DNA of 64,000 nucleotides from Spinacia oleracea. Its lineage: Eukaryota > Streptophyta > Magnoliopsida > Caryophyllales > Amaranthaceae. The stretch covers positions 53,918,517 to 53,982,516 of the forward strand of contig NC_079490.1 in NCBI RefSeq assembly GCF_020520425.1, given 5' to 3'. Shown in pieces: positions 1-11,825 of the stretch. How positions within the stretch are numbered: the stretch's first letter is position 1; every line of letters starts with the position of its first letter. A model generated the notes under the pieces. The model had not been told where the DNA came from. It saw only the letters and a list, made by a program, of their open reading frames with translations, and searched no databases. A program made the translations under genes and the position numbers.

Positions 1-9
1 TTTTTAAAT

Positions 10-368
10 AAGGAACTACGCAGTTTGTGACGTAGACCCCGCCGGCTAAAGATGGCGAGCCTATCCGCTAAGGGTGGACACCCCGTCCGATAGAAGTGGA
101 CGAATCTGTTTTGAAATTTGTTTGAAAATAAGGACCTACGCGGTTCGTGACGTAGACCCCGCCGGCTGAAGATGGCGAGCCTGTTTTTTTGTTTTGAAGA
201 TTTTTATTTTTCGAAAACTGAGGATCTGCGCGGCTAGTGACGCAGACCCTGCCCGCTGAAGGTGAGCGAGTCATGTCCGCTGAGGGTGGACGTCCCTGAA
301 TTTGTTTTTCTATTTGGAACTCGCGCGGTTCGTGGCGCGATCTTTCCCGATTGAGGTGGGCAAGTCCC
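10..368. repeat. Degenerate tandem repeats of about 100 bp in element A
   Basis: Four related units start near 10, 135, 225 and 318. Each carries a version of GGACCTACGCGGTTCGTGACG followed by CCGCC-GCTGAAG-TGGCGAGCC and, in some, a CCGCTGAGGGTGGACG tail. Element B has the same array at 37081-37470, close to its 3' LTR. Tandem arrays near the 3' end are known from Tat-lineage elements. Confidence 0.7.
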
Positions 369-980
369 TATTTCATTTGTTCTTGTGATTTCTTTGAGAA
401 TTTCTTTTCTTATTCATTCTCGCAGGAGCGAATTCTTTCGAGGGATGCTCGGATTTAGTTGTAACCTGAATGTGGGTTGACGACGTGCTTAGACGGACCA
501 TTGTTTTGTGGTCATCTTCTTTCGTGGTTTTGAGCTAGTCTTTATGGCTCGATTTTTCCACCACTTGGGTCTTTGATCGAGAACCACGTACAAGTATCAA
601 CGGCGACCTTTGTCTTGAGGTCGTAAACTGGTTTTATTTTTTGAGACATCCAAACACGGGACTTCGTACAGCGTAGTTTGGGAATATTGTTTTAACTTTT
701 CATACTCTCTTTTGAAATATATATTTTCTTTCGAGCCCCCAAGCATTCGTGCTTGACGGTCATTTCTTGTCAAAGGGGTTCCTTGGGGATACGCAATTCG
801 TGATGTCCTTGATCATGTTTGGGATTGTACTCGTAAGTGCGAGCGATCTTTGTAGTGGTGAGCTACTCTTGACAAAGTCGTGAGGTGCGACTTTCAGTAA
901 GGAAATCGGCAATTTTCGAGTCGAATGGATACGGCAGGGCCCAATAGAAGTTAAGGCCTTTTTGAGCCTGGGTTCATTTT

Positions 981-1034
981 CGGCGCCAAGGCCTGGGCGT
1001 TGAAATAATTCACGCCCAGGTGGGGCGTTGAAAG
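981..1034. repeat. GC double-hairpin motif, copy 1 (element A)
   Basis: A degenerate copy: GGCGCCAAGGCCTGGGCGTT, a short AT spacer, then CGCCCAGGTGGGGCG. It lies in the internal non-coding region. Confidence 0.65.
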
Positions 1035-2128
1035 TGTTGTTTGGGCTGGTCTTTTGATGACACAGTTGGCCTCTTATTCATTCGTTTATTTCACTTGGAA
1101 GTTCTATGTATTCTCTTTTCTTTTGTTTTTTCTTTGTTTTTGGAACGTGATAATTTTCTTGAGAAGCCGTAGCCGATTGGTGGACTACGGTGCTTGTCGC
1201 TTTGGGGCGATTATTTTAAGGAATTGTTGCTCTTAAGGCGTACAGTTATTGCGGTAGTTGGGCGAGTCTATATGACCCGAGGAACATACCTTGAGGCGTA
1301 AGACTTTGACCGCTCTTGTTGTTGTATATTTTTCCTTTTGAACGCGTTCATGAATGTTCGATACTTAGAATGATGATATGCATGTGCGAACGAGCGTTCA
1401 TAGAATGGCCATTGTGTGCGGTCCATTAATCAGTTTGCTTGAATCATTTTTTTTTTGAGCAATGACTGATTTTGAATAGTTTGCTTAGAAGCTTGATAGG
1501 GTTCAGGCCCATTCATGAAGTGGGCTCAAACATCGTACCCTTTCGATTGTTCAAACATTTGCTTCGAGATTTTTTTTATTTTTCTATGGTTGTTTCGTAG
1601 CTTGGAGCCCCCAAGTATGCATGTTGGGATGCTTCCTTTTGGCGTACGATTTTGTAGGTTCTTTTGAGAAAGATGCCTTGGGGTTCCGCTCGTGTAGGTG
1701 CGAGCTATCCCTTCCGCGGTAGGTAATGTTTTTCTACCTTTAATTCTTAATGTAGAAGTCGTGTGGCTTGCATTTTGAATTTGGGCGATAAGTAGTCTTT
1801 GCCTCTTTTACACATGCTCTTGGTCGTGCCCGCATTAGTGCAATATGCCTCACTCTTTTTTTTTAGACTTGTACCGTGGGATGGTTGAACTTATGGTGCG
1901 ACGTAGGCTTGTGTGGCCTAACCGCATGTATTAGAATATTTCTCCAGGTGTTGGGATATCATTATTATTTCTTGCGTTGGAGTACTTCGTTACGCCTTGT
2001 TCAGGTGCTCGAACAAGTGTAGCACCTTCTGCGTGGGTTTGCACGGCTTATTACTTCGTTCGATGCGAGGATTCTTAGGTGTTTCTTTCTTATTTTTATA
2101 TCTGGGCAAAACTTGGCTAGCAGAAAGA

Positions 2129-2188
2129 TTCAGCGCCCAGGCTGGGGCGCTAAAGATATCGGCGCCCAGCTCTGGGCGTTGAAAATGA
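2129..2188. repeat. GC double-hairpin motif, copy 2 (element A)
   Basis: A well-preserved copy. CAGCGCCCAGGCTGGGGCGC folds on itself. It is followed by TAAAGATATC and a second fold-back, GGCGCCCAGCTCTGGGCG, then TTGAAAATG. Confidence 0.75.
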
Positions 2189-4208
2189 TTTCTGGGTATA
2201 TTTTGACAGTTCTTATCCTTGATTTTTTCTTTCGCTTTTGCTTTGGAACGACGTAGACTGTGTAACAGGCGCTTATAGGGCGAGTGTTAGGTGCAGTAGT
2301 TTGATCGGAGTTTTGGTGACTCGCGATTTTCAGTTACCCTTGTTAGTGGGGTGACTTTATATATTCTAAGTAGTGCTTAGAATTTGGGAGGGGTTGTGGC
2401 CATTCTAAGGTTCGTTTTACACGATCAAACCTTAGGATTGTGCCCCTATGACGTATGTATGGCATTAGCGTCGAGAATTTGCGATAAAATCATCATTTTG
2501 AGCATTTTTAGAGTGTTTTTCTCAAGCCCCCAATTATAGCTACGGGATTGGCTTTGTGCTATAATGCTTCGCATACGTTTTTATGCGTTCATGGTGACAT
2601 GGATCATGAATAGTTTGAACCAGACTCGTTTAGTGCGAGGCACGTTCGAGTAGTGATTTGCTACTTCTTTTGTAAATGTCGTATTATGCGACATCGCCAT
2701 GGTCAAGGTAGTCACATGTCGAAGTATGCCTTGACCAAAAGCTAGGTGCCTTTCTTTACCCATAATCATATTTAGAAATCCTTTTGACTCACTTGCAACA
2801 TCGAGATAAACGCATACTTAGCTTAAACCAACGACACTTTATTATGTTCGAAGAAGTCTTTAAAAATCATTTGAAAATTATTTAAAATTCGAGTCCTACT
2901 GTGTACAATCCGAGGTGTCCTAAGTAGGTTGACTTATAGAAGGGTTCGTACAGGATTACATGAGTGAATCAAAATACTGTTACGATTTTTGGAATGCTGT
3001 CTAAGGATTTGCTGGAAGCCAGGGTGCAGGCGTCAAGATATTACTTGTGCCCGTTTGGCATATGTTTTTAGGCTTTTAGGGCCATCTTTTCCAGAATTGC
3101 GGGAATATAAACCGCTCTCAAACTGATTTAGATTTACTTGGTGTATGTCTGTACAAAAGGTCAAGGTATACTTAGTTCTTTCCCTAGCCCTTTCATTTTA
3201 ATTTTTTAGCCCCCAGTTGCTATTATGTCTTCCCATTAATGATGCTTTTAGATTTCGATTTTAGATGCCCGTGTCATATGTCTGAGTAGGGTGAGCCTTG
3301 GTTAAGTGCCAAGTCCTATTGACAATGTCTGATTTTTTTCAAAGGGGATTAGCAAGCATTCGAATTACCATGATCGGGTGCCCTGAGTTCGAAGGAACGA
3401 TGGGGTGATGCCGTAGAACAATCCTCTTCATTGCAAGCTTACTGCCTTTACTACTTGTTGGCGACTATGACTGTGTCTAGTGGTGAAAGAAGGTCTTTAA
3501 GCGAACGACTATGTCTAGTGGTAAAAGAAGGTCTTTAAGTGAGTTAGTTCGCTTTAGGTTAAGTCGAGCACTTTAGAGGTCATGGACGCTTGCGCTAGCC
3601 CCCTTTCAATTGAGGCAAAGTGATCTTTTGAGTCTTGGCTAAGTGCCTAGGAGTGTGAGTGCTCCTTCTGGCAAGGGTACGTGCCCTTATTATTTTTCGA
3701 TGTGTGCTCATTAATTTTGGCATCTTGATGACTTGGATTCTTCTTTTGACTTAAGTTTTTCTTTCGACTTGGATTGAAAGTACTTAAATTTCAATAAGGG
3801 ACTCTATTTCTTATTCTTGTTATTCTATAGGCTTTGACATTTTGCAAATTGATTGGACCGAATCATGGATTGCCTACGTATCCGCCTTAAATAGATTTAA
3901 TTTGGAATCAGGTCTTGCGTAGTTCTTAGCCTAGAAAATGGTTTCTTAGAATGCTGATTTTAAACAAGTACGTTCGAGTGGAATCGTAATGTTTGAAATA
4001 GGGTGAAATAAGTGAAGTTTATTATTATTTTAATCTGCCGCTATGCCGTAAGTTAAAATTTTGTTTTATTTTTTTAAGTACATGTATTTTTTTGGTGGTA
4101 CGTATATCTGAATACGTGTTGTACCCCCCCAAGTGTTCGTTATTGTTCCGTGTATGTGCGGATAAAATGACGAGTACTTCTGGACAAATTTTAGCAAGCA
4201 GAGAGACT

Positions 4209-4265
4209 CAGCGCCCAGGCTGGGGCGCTAAAGATTTCGGCGCCCAGCTCTGGGCGCTGAAAATG
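4209..4265. repeat. GC double-hairpin motif, copy 3 (element A)
   Basis: Nearly identical to copy 2, with TAAAGATTTC as the spacer and a GCTGAAAATG tail. It lies about 130 bp before the YTH-like fragment. Confidence 0.75.
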
Positions 4266-4395
4266 ACTTCTGGGCGGATCTTTTTTGGTGCGCTAAATGC
4301 TTCTTTTTCTTTTTAGACGAACTTTTAAAGGCGCTTTGCAAAGTTTTCTTTTTTATTATTTATTATTTTTTGTACTTTTCATTTGTCTTCCTTTT

Positions 4396-4790
4396 TCATT
4401 CGTGACTCAAGACGGTTTGTATTGGTCAAGCATGAGGATTACATCGGCTATGACTCACAATTTGCAGCCTCAAGCTAGGGTCATGAGCTTACATCAACCA
4501 AGGCCAATGAGTAGCATGGGGAAGGCTCAAGGGTATATCAACATGATGTATCCAAACAAGGTATATGGTCATTATGCTAACGGCGGTGTAATATTGGGTA
4601 TGACGCACGTGTCAATGGCCGTACGTGGTTTGCAGTTGACAACAAGAACAAGAACAAGAGTCGAGGTAATGGTTTCTTGGGTTATGGAAATGAGAACATG
4701 GATGGGTTAAATGAGCTGAACAGGGGCCCTAGAGCGAAGGCGTCTAAGAACATAAGGATTGGGAAGGGTAGACATCGTAGAACTTTATGT
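4396..4790 (+). pseudogene. Captured YTH-domain (ECT-type) gene fragment inside element A
   Basis: Two adjoining + strand frames read like the low-complexity region before the YTH domain of plant ECT m6A-reader proteins. The first frame has MYPNKVYGHYANG. After a frame change near 4630 the second has VDNKNKNKSRGNGF, then GYGNENMDGLNELNRGPRAK. The YTH domain itself is absent. No intron is visible across about 400 bp, so a captured cDNA is possible. The fragment is antisense to the host retrotransposon. The GNENMDGLNELNRGPRAK block makes the family call strong, and the frameshift and missing domain make a functional protein unlikely. Confidence 0.8.
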
Positions 4791-5034
4791 ATGATTTGGA
4801 TTGGTTGACTCAAATCTTTTCCTTCGTCTATTTGGGTAAATTCCGCACTTTGGGAGGTACGGGCTAAGTACTTCATGGCTCGCTCTTTTCGCTCTCCCTT
4901 TTCTCTTTCTTTTTTTTCTTTTTGCTTGGGATTTCTTCCCAACATAAATCCTTCAAAATTTTTTATATTTGGGCTAAAAGGTAGATGGTTGTGGTCTTTG
5001 AGTCACGAGGCGAGACTGAGTGAGCCTCGTTTGG

Positions 5035-5116
5035 TAGGCCTATAGTGGACCTTTAACTTTAGTGGGCCTAGGGTGGACCTTTAGTTTTAGCAGGCCTAGG
5101 GTGGACCTTTAGATTG
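5035..5116. repeat. Three short tandem units in element A
   Basis: Three units of about 28 bp share GGCCTA-GGTGGACCTTTAG. The first has TATAGTGG where the others have TAGGGTGG. No coding meaning is seen. Confidence 0.7.
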
Positions 5117-6393
5117 TCTTACTTTGCAAGCGTATTTAGTCGTTTCTTAAAATGTGCAAATAGCGTAGATTCAAAATGTTATTTTTACTTTATTGAAATT
5201 TAACGAAAGAATTACATCGAAAATTATTTTTTTGCTTCTTTTCAGATTCCAGTTTTCGGGATTTAATTGGAAGTTGTGATTTAGACTCGAACTTTCATTG
5301 ATTTTTCTGATTATAACCCGTGTAGGAATACAAGGAGGTGGCCTAGACTCAAAATGATGACGTGGCGTAAGCCTATAATGCTTGACCAAGCGACTTTCAG
5401 ACTTTAGGCTAATTGGACCATAACTTTCGTTGGTTGACACTTTAGATTTTAACCCTTGGGTGTTCATTTGTCATGCGCCATTTTGCTTAATGTTGGCAAG
5501 GTAGTTAGTTGGGGAGATCGAATTTTTATTTTTGCAAGACTAGAATCATTAGTGCGGCTTCTCTCTTAGTGTGTATTGCTTTACCCCAATGGTAGCTTTA
5601 TGGCATGCCGGTTTGGGTATTTTCATGGTTCGTCATGTTGCATTCATGGAAAATCTTTTAGTCCGTACTTAGGAGTATTTCAAGGAGTGAGTGACTCGAG
5701 AGGACTATGATAGTCGTGACCCAATGTGATCATGAGCCTTGAGGCCATTAATAATTTTTGACAATGGTATTGACACCTTAGGTTCACTTTGGGGGTTGTG
5801 CGACTATGGGGGAATGATTTTCAGAATGTGACTGTTTCCATTTTGCAAATACTATAATATATTCTTTTTATTGGTGAGAGAGTATTGAGGCCGTGGATTC
5901 TTAGCAAGGGATGACAATTACATATGGGTGCTTATTGATTTAAATGTTAGGAAGGGAGACTCAATATGGTTTAACCTTTTAACTTGCAGAACGACACCAA
6001 GCATTAGGACCGATTCTATGGATAAGATAACTAAGACTTAGGATTTGGATAGTACTTTGGCATAGCCTAGTCTAGACTCGGATTTTTTTTTTTTTTTTGA
6101 ACATTTATTTTTTTCTTGAAGACTTTATTCGAACATTATTTTTTGAATACTTTGCCCATGTGACATTCAAGGTTATTTCGATTAGCGTGCTCGGTTTTGG
6201 AGCCGAACATTGTCGTCATAGGAGGCCTAACAACGACACAAAGAGTTATTTTATTTTTTTACAAGTCGCTTTTAGAATCGAGTGCCTTTTCATACGCCCT
6301 CGCAGCAATTTTCATGAATTTTCTTTACTGCTACGTATACTTTATGCACGGGCACCGAGGCTGCTGTGCCTGACCAAAAGGCCAGGAAGCAAC

Positions 6394-6450
6394 TTCAGCG
6401 CCCAGCGTGGGCGTGAGAAATATTGGCGCCCAGCCAAGGGCGCTGAAAAT
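6394..6450. repeat. GC double-hairpin motif, copy 4 (leader of element A)
   Basis: CAGCGCCCAGCGTGGGCGTG followed by GGCGCCCAGCCAAGGGCGCT and GAAAATGCG. It matches the copy in the leader of element B (51817-51876) in position and flanks. Confidence 0.75.
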
Positions 6451-7232
6451 GCGTCCCTGACTGGTGCTCGTGTTCTGTTCGCGTATATTTTTTTTGTATA
6501 TGCGACTTAATTTTGCGTGCTTGCCTAATAACGTCCTTTACGCGTTGTGCAGCGTTGTGGGATTCGTTACGGGCTCTCCTGAGCGTCGCTTATTTTTGTG
6601 GCGATCGTTCAGGGTTGCGGAACACGTATCTTGGTATAACTCTTCGGCCAATTGGTTTATGAATGTTTGGGCAATTTTTTAAGGTCGTTGGTTTTCTAAC
6701 ATTATTTGTCACACACAATCACGTATTTCGCTACACATAACTAACATTATATCATGAGGCAAGATAATAATTTGTCACGTAGTTTATGATAGGCTTCTAT
6801 GGGTAGTATTTGCGCCTGGCTTGGTACCGCTTCTATCGCAGATCCAACACATGCCCCGGTCGAGGTAGTGCCTTCAACAGACGAATTTCGCCCAAGAGGC
6901 CAATCACGACGTAAGCCAAGGGGGCATGCACCGATGAGAGGGACCTAATGGGCGAGCGATTGTGTTTGGGACGGGTGTACTACTAGCGAAAGTGCCGAGT
7001 GGACAACATTCGATGCGTATGCACCCCCCGGTTGGCGATGGGTATCCTTAGTCCCAACTCCAGAGATGAAACATCCCAAGGGAGCCAAGATTCGTTATGC
7101 GGTTCTGTCCGTTCACATTAATATGCTGATTTTCAGGTCGTCCCAACTTGATGGGGAAATAAACGCGGGGGTAGGATCGTTTCACCCTTCGGCTATTTTG
7201 ATTACCTACGAGCACGAGTATTTCCTTCACTA

Positions 7233-7251
7233 TCCCCAGTGGAGTCGCCAC
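7233..7251 (-). other. Primer binding site of element A
   Basis: On the - strand, GTGGCGACTCCACTGGGGA directly follows the LTR end. The same site, with one change, lies next to the right LTR of element B. Its position fixes the element as - strand. Ogre/Tat elements are known to use a site of this kind, reported as complementary to a tRNA-Arg. Confidence 0.75.
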
Positions 7252-8104
7252 TGTGAAGGGGTCGAAAAAAGCACGAGGCTAATGCGTGACCTTGTCCCTC
7301 GTGGGTGTGACGTTTCTTTTGTCAAATCAAGTGTAATTGGATTTCCTGTGTGTTTACACCCAATTGACTAGTAATATAGGAGTCGCCATTCAGTTTTTAA
7401 CGACAATGAGAAAAACTGACAAAACCCGATTATCGTGACATAAAGGGAGTGCAATTATGTTTGACCACGACGGCCGTAGGTTCCCTTGTGATCCCTGGTG
7501 TGGGGATCTCTCAACATACACCCGCAAGGTAGAGATTGAGGGTTCGGGGGACTGCAACTACCGAGAGGAATACTCGCTCTACGATAACTCCAGAGGCAAG
7601 ATATCCTTACTAGTTCAGCATAAATAATTGAAGGGACATGTGTTAACTATTAAACTAATCTGAGTTGATTTTAACAACATGCAACATATAGTACTAGATC
7701 GAGCGCAATTATCTGATTTAGATTGTTTTAAGGGACCTAGCATGATAATCCAATTTCCCAAAAATATCATATTTATTAGGCGTGATCGAACAATCAGATT
7801 TAGTTAGTTTAACAGTTCATAAAAGGGCGAGGAAAGCAATTAAATCATAGAAAAGGGACACATTACGACGCACCCTTGAGAGGTGCGTCACGGTTCTCAG
7901 AAAACTAACCACTTTGACTTTGCTATTTCTCCTTTTATTTAACGAATCTCAAATTATGGGACAGGATACGTTCTGTTCGATTTATGGATCGATTGCGACA
8001 GAACGCGTGATCAGTTTTGCAGCGTAAGGCTTAGGCTTAGGGGTTTAGAGTCAATACTCAGAATAATAATTGTGTGTTGTTGTTTTCACGTCGAGCTTAG
8101 GGCC

Positions 8105-8113
8105 CTATTTATA
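8105..8113 (-). promoter_or_regulatory. TATA box in LTR of element A
   Basis: TATAAATAG on the - strand lies inside the LTR, and both B LTRs have the equivalent TATAAATAC. This fits a promoter driving - strand transcription of the element. Confidence 0.5.
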
Positions 8114-8189
8114 GAAAAGAGTTCGTGGAAAGATAGAATTGTAGAACTCTAATCCACGAGGAATTAGGAAATAACACGTCCCAGGTATT

Positions 8190-8248
8190 TTCAGCGCCCA
8201 GGCCTGGGCGCCGAAGATTTCGGTGCCCAGAGCCAGGCGTTGAAAATA
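8190..8248. repeat. GC double-hairpin motif, copy 5 (LTR of element A)
   Basis: CAGCGCCCAGGCCTGGGCGC, spacer CGAAGATTTC, then GGTGCCCAGAGCCAGGCG. The B LTRs hold a copy at the same place. Confidence 0.75.
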
Positions 8249-9600
8249 GGATTTGGGCTGTTTTCTTAGTCAGATTCGGATTCCTAGAATCCGGAGTGTT
8301 TCAGACTTAATCGAGTCTTTTAGTGCGTATTAACCTTGTGACGGAATGCGTCTGTGCCCGTTACGAACTCTAGGCTCGTTAGGATTTTAATTAATACGTG
8401 ACTCTTATTTTCGAATCATATTAGGAATAGGATTCTCTCGTAATCTCTATCTCATTTAGGATTTATGTTGGAGTGCAACACCTAATTCTGACAGGTTTCT
8501 ATCTTTTAGCACTTGCCACTTTTAACAACTACCCATTACGGCAGTTACTATTTTTAGCAGGTGTCCATAAATAGCAGGTTTCAAAAAATAGCAGGTTTCG
8601 GGTGAAATGAAGAGGGTGATTGAGATTCGTTATTTTATAGGAGATGCGTTGTCAAGTGGAGATTTATGTTCTCATCATCGAACCTTCCCTTTCGGGAATG
8701 GGGACAAAAGTAGGTGTCTACGGCAGGGCTGCTGCCTTGTGCTCGCGTGCTACTCGCCTTGCTTGCTGCATTCGTACCGCATGGGCGACGAGCTCCCTTG
8801 CTCGTCGTCGCATGCCCGCACTATACAACAGCCCTTAAGGGTAACACGTAGTATCCATTGCTTTGTGCGTGCAAGTTTTATGAGCGAATTGCATAAAAAA
8901 TTAAAACTTTTATTTCCAAAATTAATGACAAATTAATAAATCATATTAATTTCATAATTTTAGGGCGAAAAGTCGAAAATTTATTAATCAATTAATTTCC
9001 GATTAACATGGATTCAAATCTAGGTGATAAAAATTTAAAATTTAACACAAATTAACAATTTTTATGGTGGTTTTTAATCATTGGTACCTAATTAAATTAT
9101 TAATTAATTATGAAAATCAAATCAATTCTAAATTATTCGAATTTCAACAAATTAATCATAATTACAAATTAGGTCGTATAATTAACAAGGCTAGGCATTC
9201 AAACTTGTTAAACATATACAGTAGGTCAATCAAAGATTCAAGATTTATCAACAAGAATCGCAAATATTTAATTTAACATCTTAAATTTACAAACTTTTGC
9301 GTTCGAAAAACTAAAACCTCCGAAAAGTCATAGTTAGGCTTCGAATTTGGGAATTCTGGGTTCGGCCGAAAAATATAATTTTTGTCAAAATTTTAGAATG
9401 CCTATTGCATGCGGAATTGACACAAAAATCACTCGATTTGGATGAGTAACGAAGAAACTGCCGAAAAACTGCGTACATATAATTAAATAAACGCAATTTG
9501 CAATTAATTAACAATTATGAAAATTAATCACCCCTTTTAATTCTTTGCCAATTTGTAAAATTTAACCATGTTTATGCAATTTAGATTATGAAAATAATAA

Positions 9601-9615
9601 GAGGCTCTGATACCA
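9601..9615 (-). other. Primer binding site of Copia-2
   Basis: TGGTATCAGAGCCTC on the - strand lies one base from the LTR end. It is the usual Copia site complementary to initiator tRNA-Met. Confidence 0.85.
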
Positions 9616-9616
9616 C

Positions 9617-11007
9617 TGTTAGGTTATGATACATATGACAAAACATAAATCATGCGGAAAAACCATAAAGCCAGGAAACATATTATTCACACATAATCAT
9701 TTAGCATAATTCAGATACATACACTTTGTTGCGTGCCCTCCCTAGCTGCGCCCGAACCGAACAAGAACAAGTCTTTAGGACTCCAAGTGTCGTCCCTCCG
9801 TAGATAGTCCACAGCACGTCCGGATCCGCCTTAAGCTTGACCAACTAGAATCGCCCTTAAGGTAGTATAGATTTCGGCTAAATAGGGGCAAGAGAGTGGC
9901 TGATTTTTCTTGAAGATCTTACCTTTGAATACTTCAATTGTATCTATAAATTATGACCCTAGGCACCTATTTATAGAGGTATGGAAAAGGAGTTATAATC
10001 CTACTAGGATTTGAATTTATTAATTAGAATCCTATTTGAACTCTAAATAATAAATTTAATCTATTAGGATTAGGATTTAATCAATACACGAATTCCGATA
10101 GGATTAGGATTCGTTACGAACATGAGCATCGTATGGCCACGAGCATCGTACCACCCGCGCAGGCCTTGCGGCCCACACGAGCAGTCGCTGCTCGCAGCCC
10201 AACAGCACGCTCAGCGTGCGCGCGCCAAAGGCCTTGCTGGGCCTGGCCTTGCGCTGGGCCTGGCGAGGCTGTGGCAGCTCCATGTTGGGCGCTCGGCTTG
10301 CTGGGCGCGGGCCTGGCTTCGTGCTGGGCCTTCGTCTAGCAAGCCTCGTCCGATGCTAATTCGTACGATGCGCTTCCGATTAAATTCCCGGTTCCGGAAT
10401 TCATTTCCGATACGAACAAGATTTAATATTTCCGATTCCGGAATTAATTTCTGTTTCGAACAAATATTTAATATTTCCGTTTCCGGAATTATTTTCCGAT
10501 TCCGATAATATTTCCGATTCTGACAATATTTTCGTTTCCGGCAATATTTCCGATTCCGGTAATATTTCCATTTCCAATAATATTTTCCGATACGTACCAT
10601 GTTTCCGTTTCCGGCAACATCTACGACTTGGATAATATTTATATTTCCGATACGATCCATATTTCCGTTTCCGGAAATATCATCGTTTCCGGAGAATTCA
10701 TTTCTTGCTTGTGACGATCTCAGCTCCCACTGAAACCAAGATCCGTCGATTCCGAATATCCATAGATGGAGTATTTAATGCCACTAAATACTTGATCCGT
10801 TTACGTACTATTCGTGTGACCCTACGGGTTCAGTCAAGAGTAAGCTGTGGATTAATATCATTAATTCCACTTGAACTGAAGCGGCATCTAGCTAGGCATT
10901 CAGCTCACTTGATCTCACTGAATTATTAACTTGTTAATTAATACTGAACCGCATTTATTAGACTTAACATTAAATGCATACTTGGACCAAGGGCATTATT
11001 TCCTTCA
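9617..11007 (-). repeat. 5' LTR of Copia-2
   Basis: The LTR is 1391 bp with TG...CA ends, reading TGAAGGAAATAATG...CCTAACA on the - strand. It is collinear with the Copia-1 LTRs but visibly more diverged. It has a TATA box on the - strand (9967-9975) and a CGGAAA-type repeat array at about 10380-10690. Confidence 0.9.
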
Positions 11008-11639
11008 ATACTCCCTTCTTCATGCTCCTTTAGGGAAGGAGAATCATTAGGATCAATAGAGGAAAAAGAATCCTCAAGCGGTGGGAGATGGGACAAAAAG
11101 GGAAAAGAGATGGAAAATGAAGGATAAATGTTGAGTTTCTTCTTTCGGAATGGGGAATGAGGGAAGGGAGTGGGAACAAGAGATTCACAAATAACTTCAC
11201 TCACATCACAAAGAGAACAAGAAATCTCAACATAAGATCCTTCATTAACTTTTAAAAGTTTTTGGTTGGCACATTCACTTTTTTCCTCAATTTGAATCGA
11301 CTTAAGCACTTCGAGGCAAAAAGGAGCAAATAAATTTTCATCACCATCATCAAGGCATTCACTCAAAGAGGAACGAGTAGGAACAAACTCTCTGATACTC
11401 AACTCCTCAATGTCATGCATCATAGGTGGCAATGTAGCCTCAAACTCATCTCTTCTCCACGAAACATCCTTTATAGATTCTTGAATTAGGTTAGAGATTC
11501 CCAAAAAGCCTTTTACAACTCGTTGGGACATGACCTCAAATGAATTCAAACTAGAATCTATTATTTGCTCTTCTTGAATTTCAAGATACTTCATGAAAAG
11601 GAGCCTCTCAACCAATGATTTTGGAGATTCAAAATTCAA
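11008..11639 (-). CDS. Unidentified reading frame after the Athila-like primer site, truncated by Copia-2
   Basis: An open frame of about 210 codons starts 166 bases after the primer binding site. Its natural end is lost: the last codons (10938-11007) read into the Copia-2 LTR. The predicted product is acidic and serine-rich, with many EE and ED pairs (for example SLSECLDDGDENLF). It has one basic patch, FRKKKLNIYP, and no zinc knuckle, protease or known gag block. From position alone it could be an unusual gag N-terminus or an extra ORF. I do not recognise it. Confidence 0.4.
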
Positions 11640-11804
11640 AGAGCTTAGGAAATTATCATGGAGAAAGAGAAGATCATCAAATGTAATCGATTCGTCATTT
11701 TAAGAAACAAAGGAATTTGCCAATTTTTTGGTTTTCAAAGAAAAAGAAAATGAAAAATGAACTAGTCTAGAGAACTAGAATGAAAAATCAAACAATGATG
11801 TCAT

Positions 11805-11822
11805 TCCCCGGCAACGGCGCCA
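11805..11822 (-). other. Athila-type primer binding site
   Basis: TGGCGCCGTTGCCGGGGA on the - strand lies three bases from the LTR end. This is the site known for Athila-group elements, reported as complementary to tRNA-Asp. Confidence 0.85.
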
Positions 11823-11825
11823 TTT

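Larger units (their letters stand above)
1..8721 (-). mobile_element. Tat/Ogre-like Ty3 retrotransposon, copy A (left part outside window)
   Basis: The element is read on the - strand: its 5' LTR is at 7252-8721, its primer binding site at 7233-7251 and its leader at about 6070-7251. Blocks match element B: 1-960 resembles 37080-38010, 3840-4370 resembles 47260-47780, and 6070-8721 resembles 51480-54157. No gag, protease or polymerase reading frame is seen, so this copy looks non-autonomous. The gag position of B is replaced by other DNA, including a YTH-like fragment. Most of 960-3840 and 4800-6070 is non-coding with T-rich stretches, and nothing further is recognised there. The 3' LTR lies beyond the left edge, so no target duplication can be checked. 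Confidence 0.75.
7252..8721 (-). repeat. LTR of element A (5' LTR on - strand)
   Basis: This block of about 1.47 kb is collinear with both LTRs of element B. On the - strand it begins near GTAGACACCTACTTTTGTCC and ends in CGACCCCTTCACA, next to the primer binding site. The terminal base expected at 8722 is G instead of A, so the tip is mutated or lost where it meets the Copia leader. A - strand TATA box lies at 8105-8113 and a GC double hairpin at 8190-8248. Confidence 0.85.
8722..11007 (-). mobile_element. Copia retrotransposon, 5' part (Copia-2)
   Basis: On the - strand this holds a 5' LTR (9617-11007), a tRNA-Met-type primer binding site (9601-9615) and an AT-rich leader (8722-9600) with no gag start yet. 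The LTR is the same family as Copia-1. The leader breaks off at 8721 against the LTR of element A, which suggests A inserted into it. The right edge at 11007/11008 cuts the reading frame of the Athila-like element. The rest of this Copia lies outside the window. Confidence 0.8.

Noticed and set aside
4396..4790. An active YTH-domain gene
   Set aside because: No YTH domain, a frameshift, and location inside a retrotransposon.
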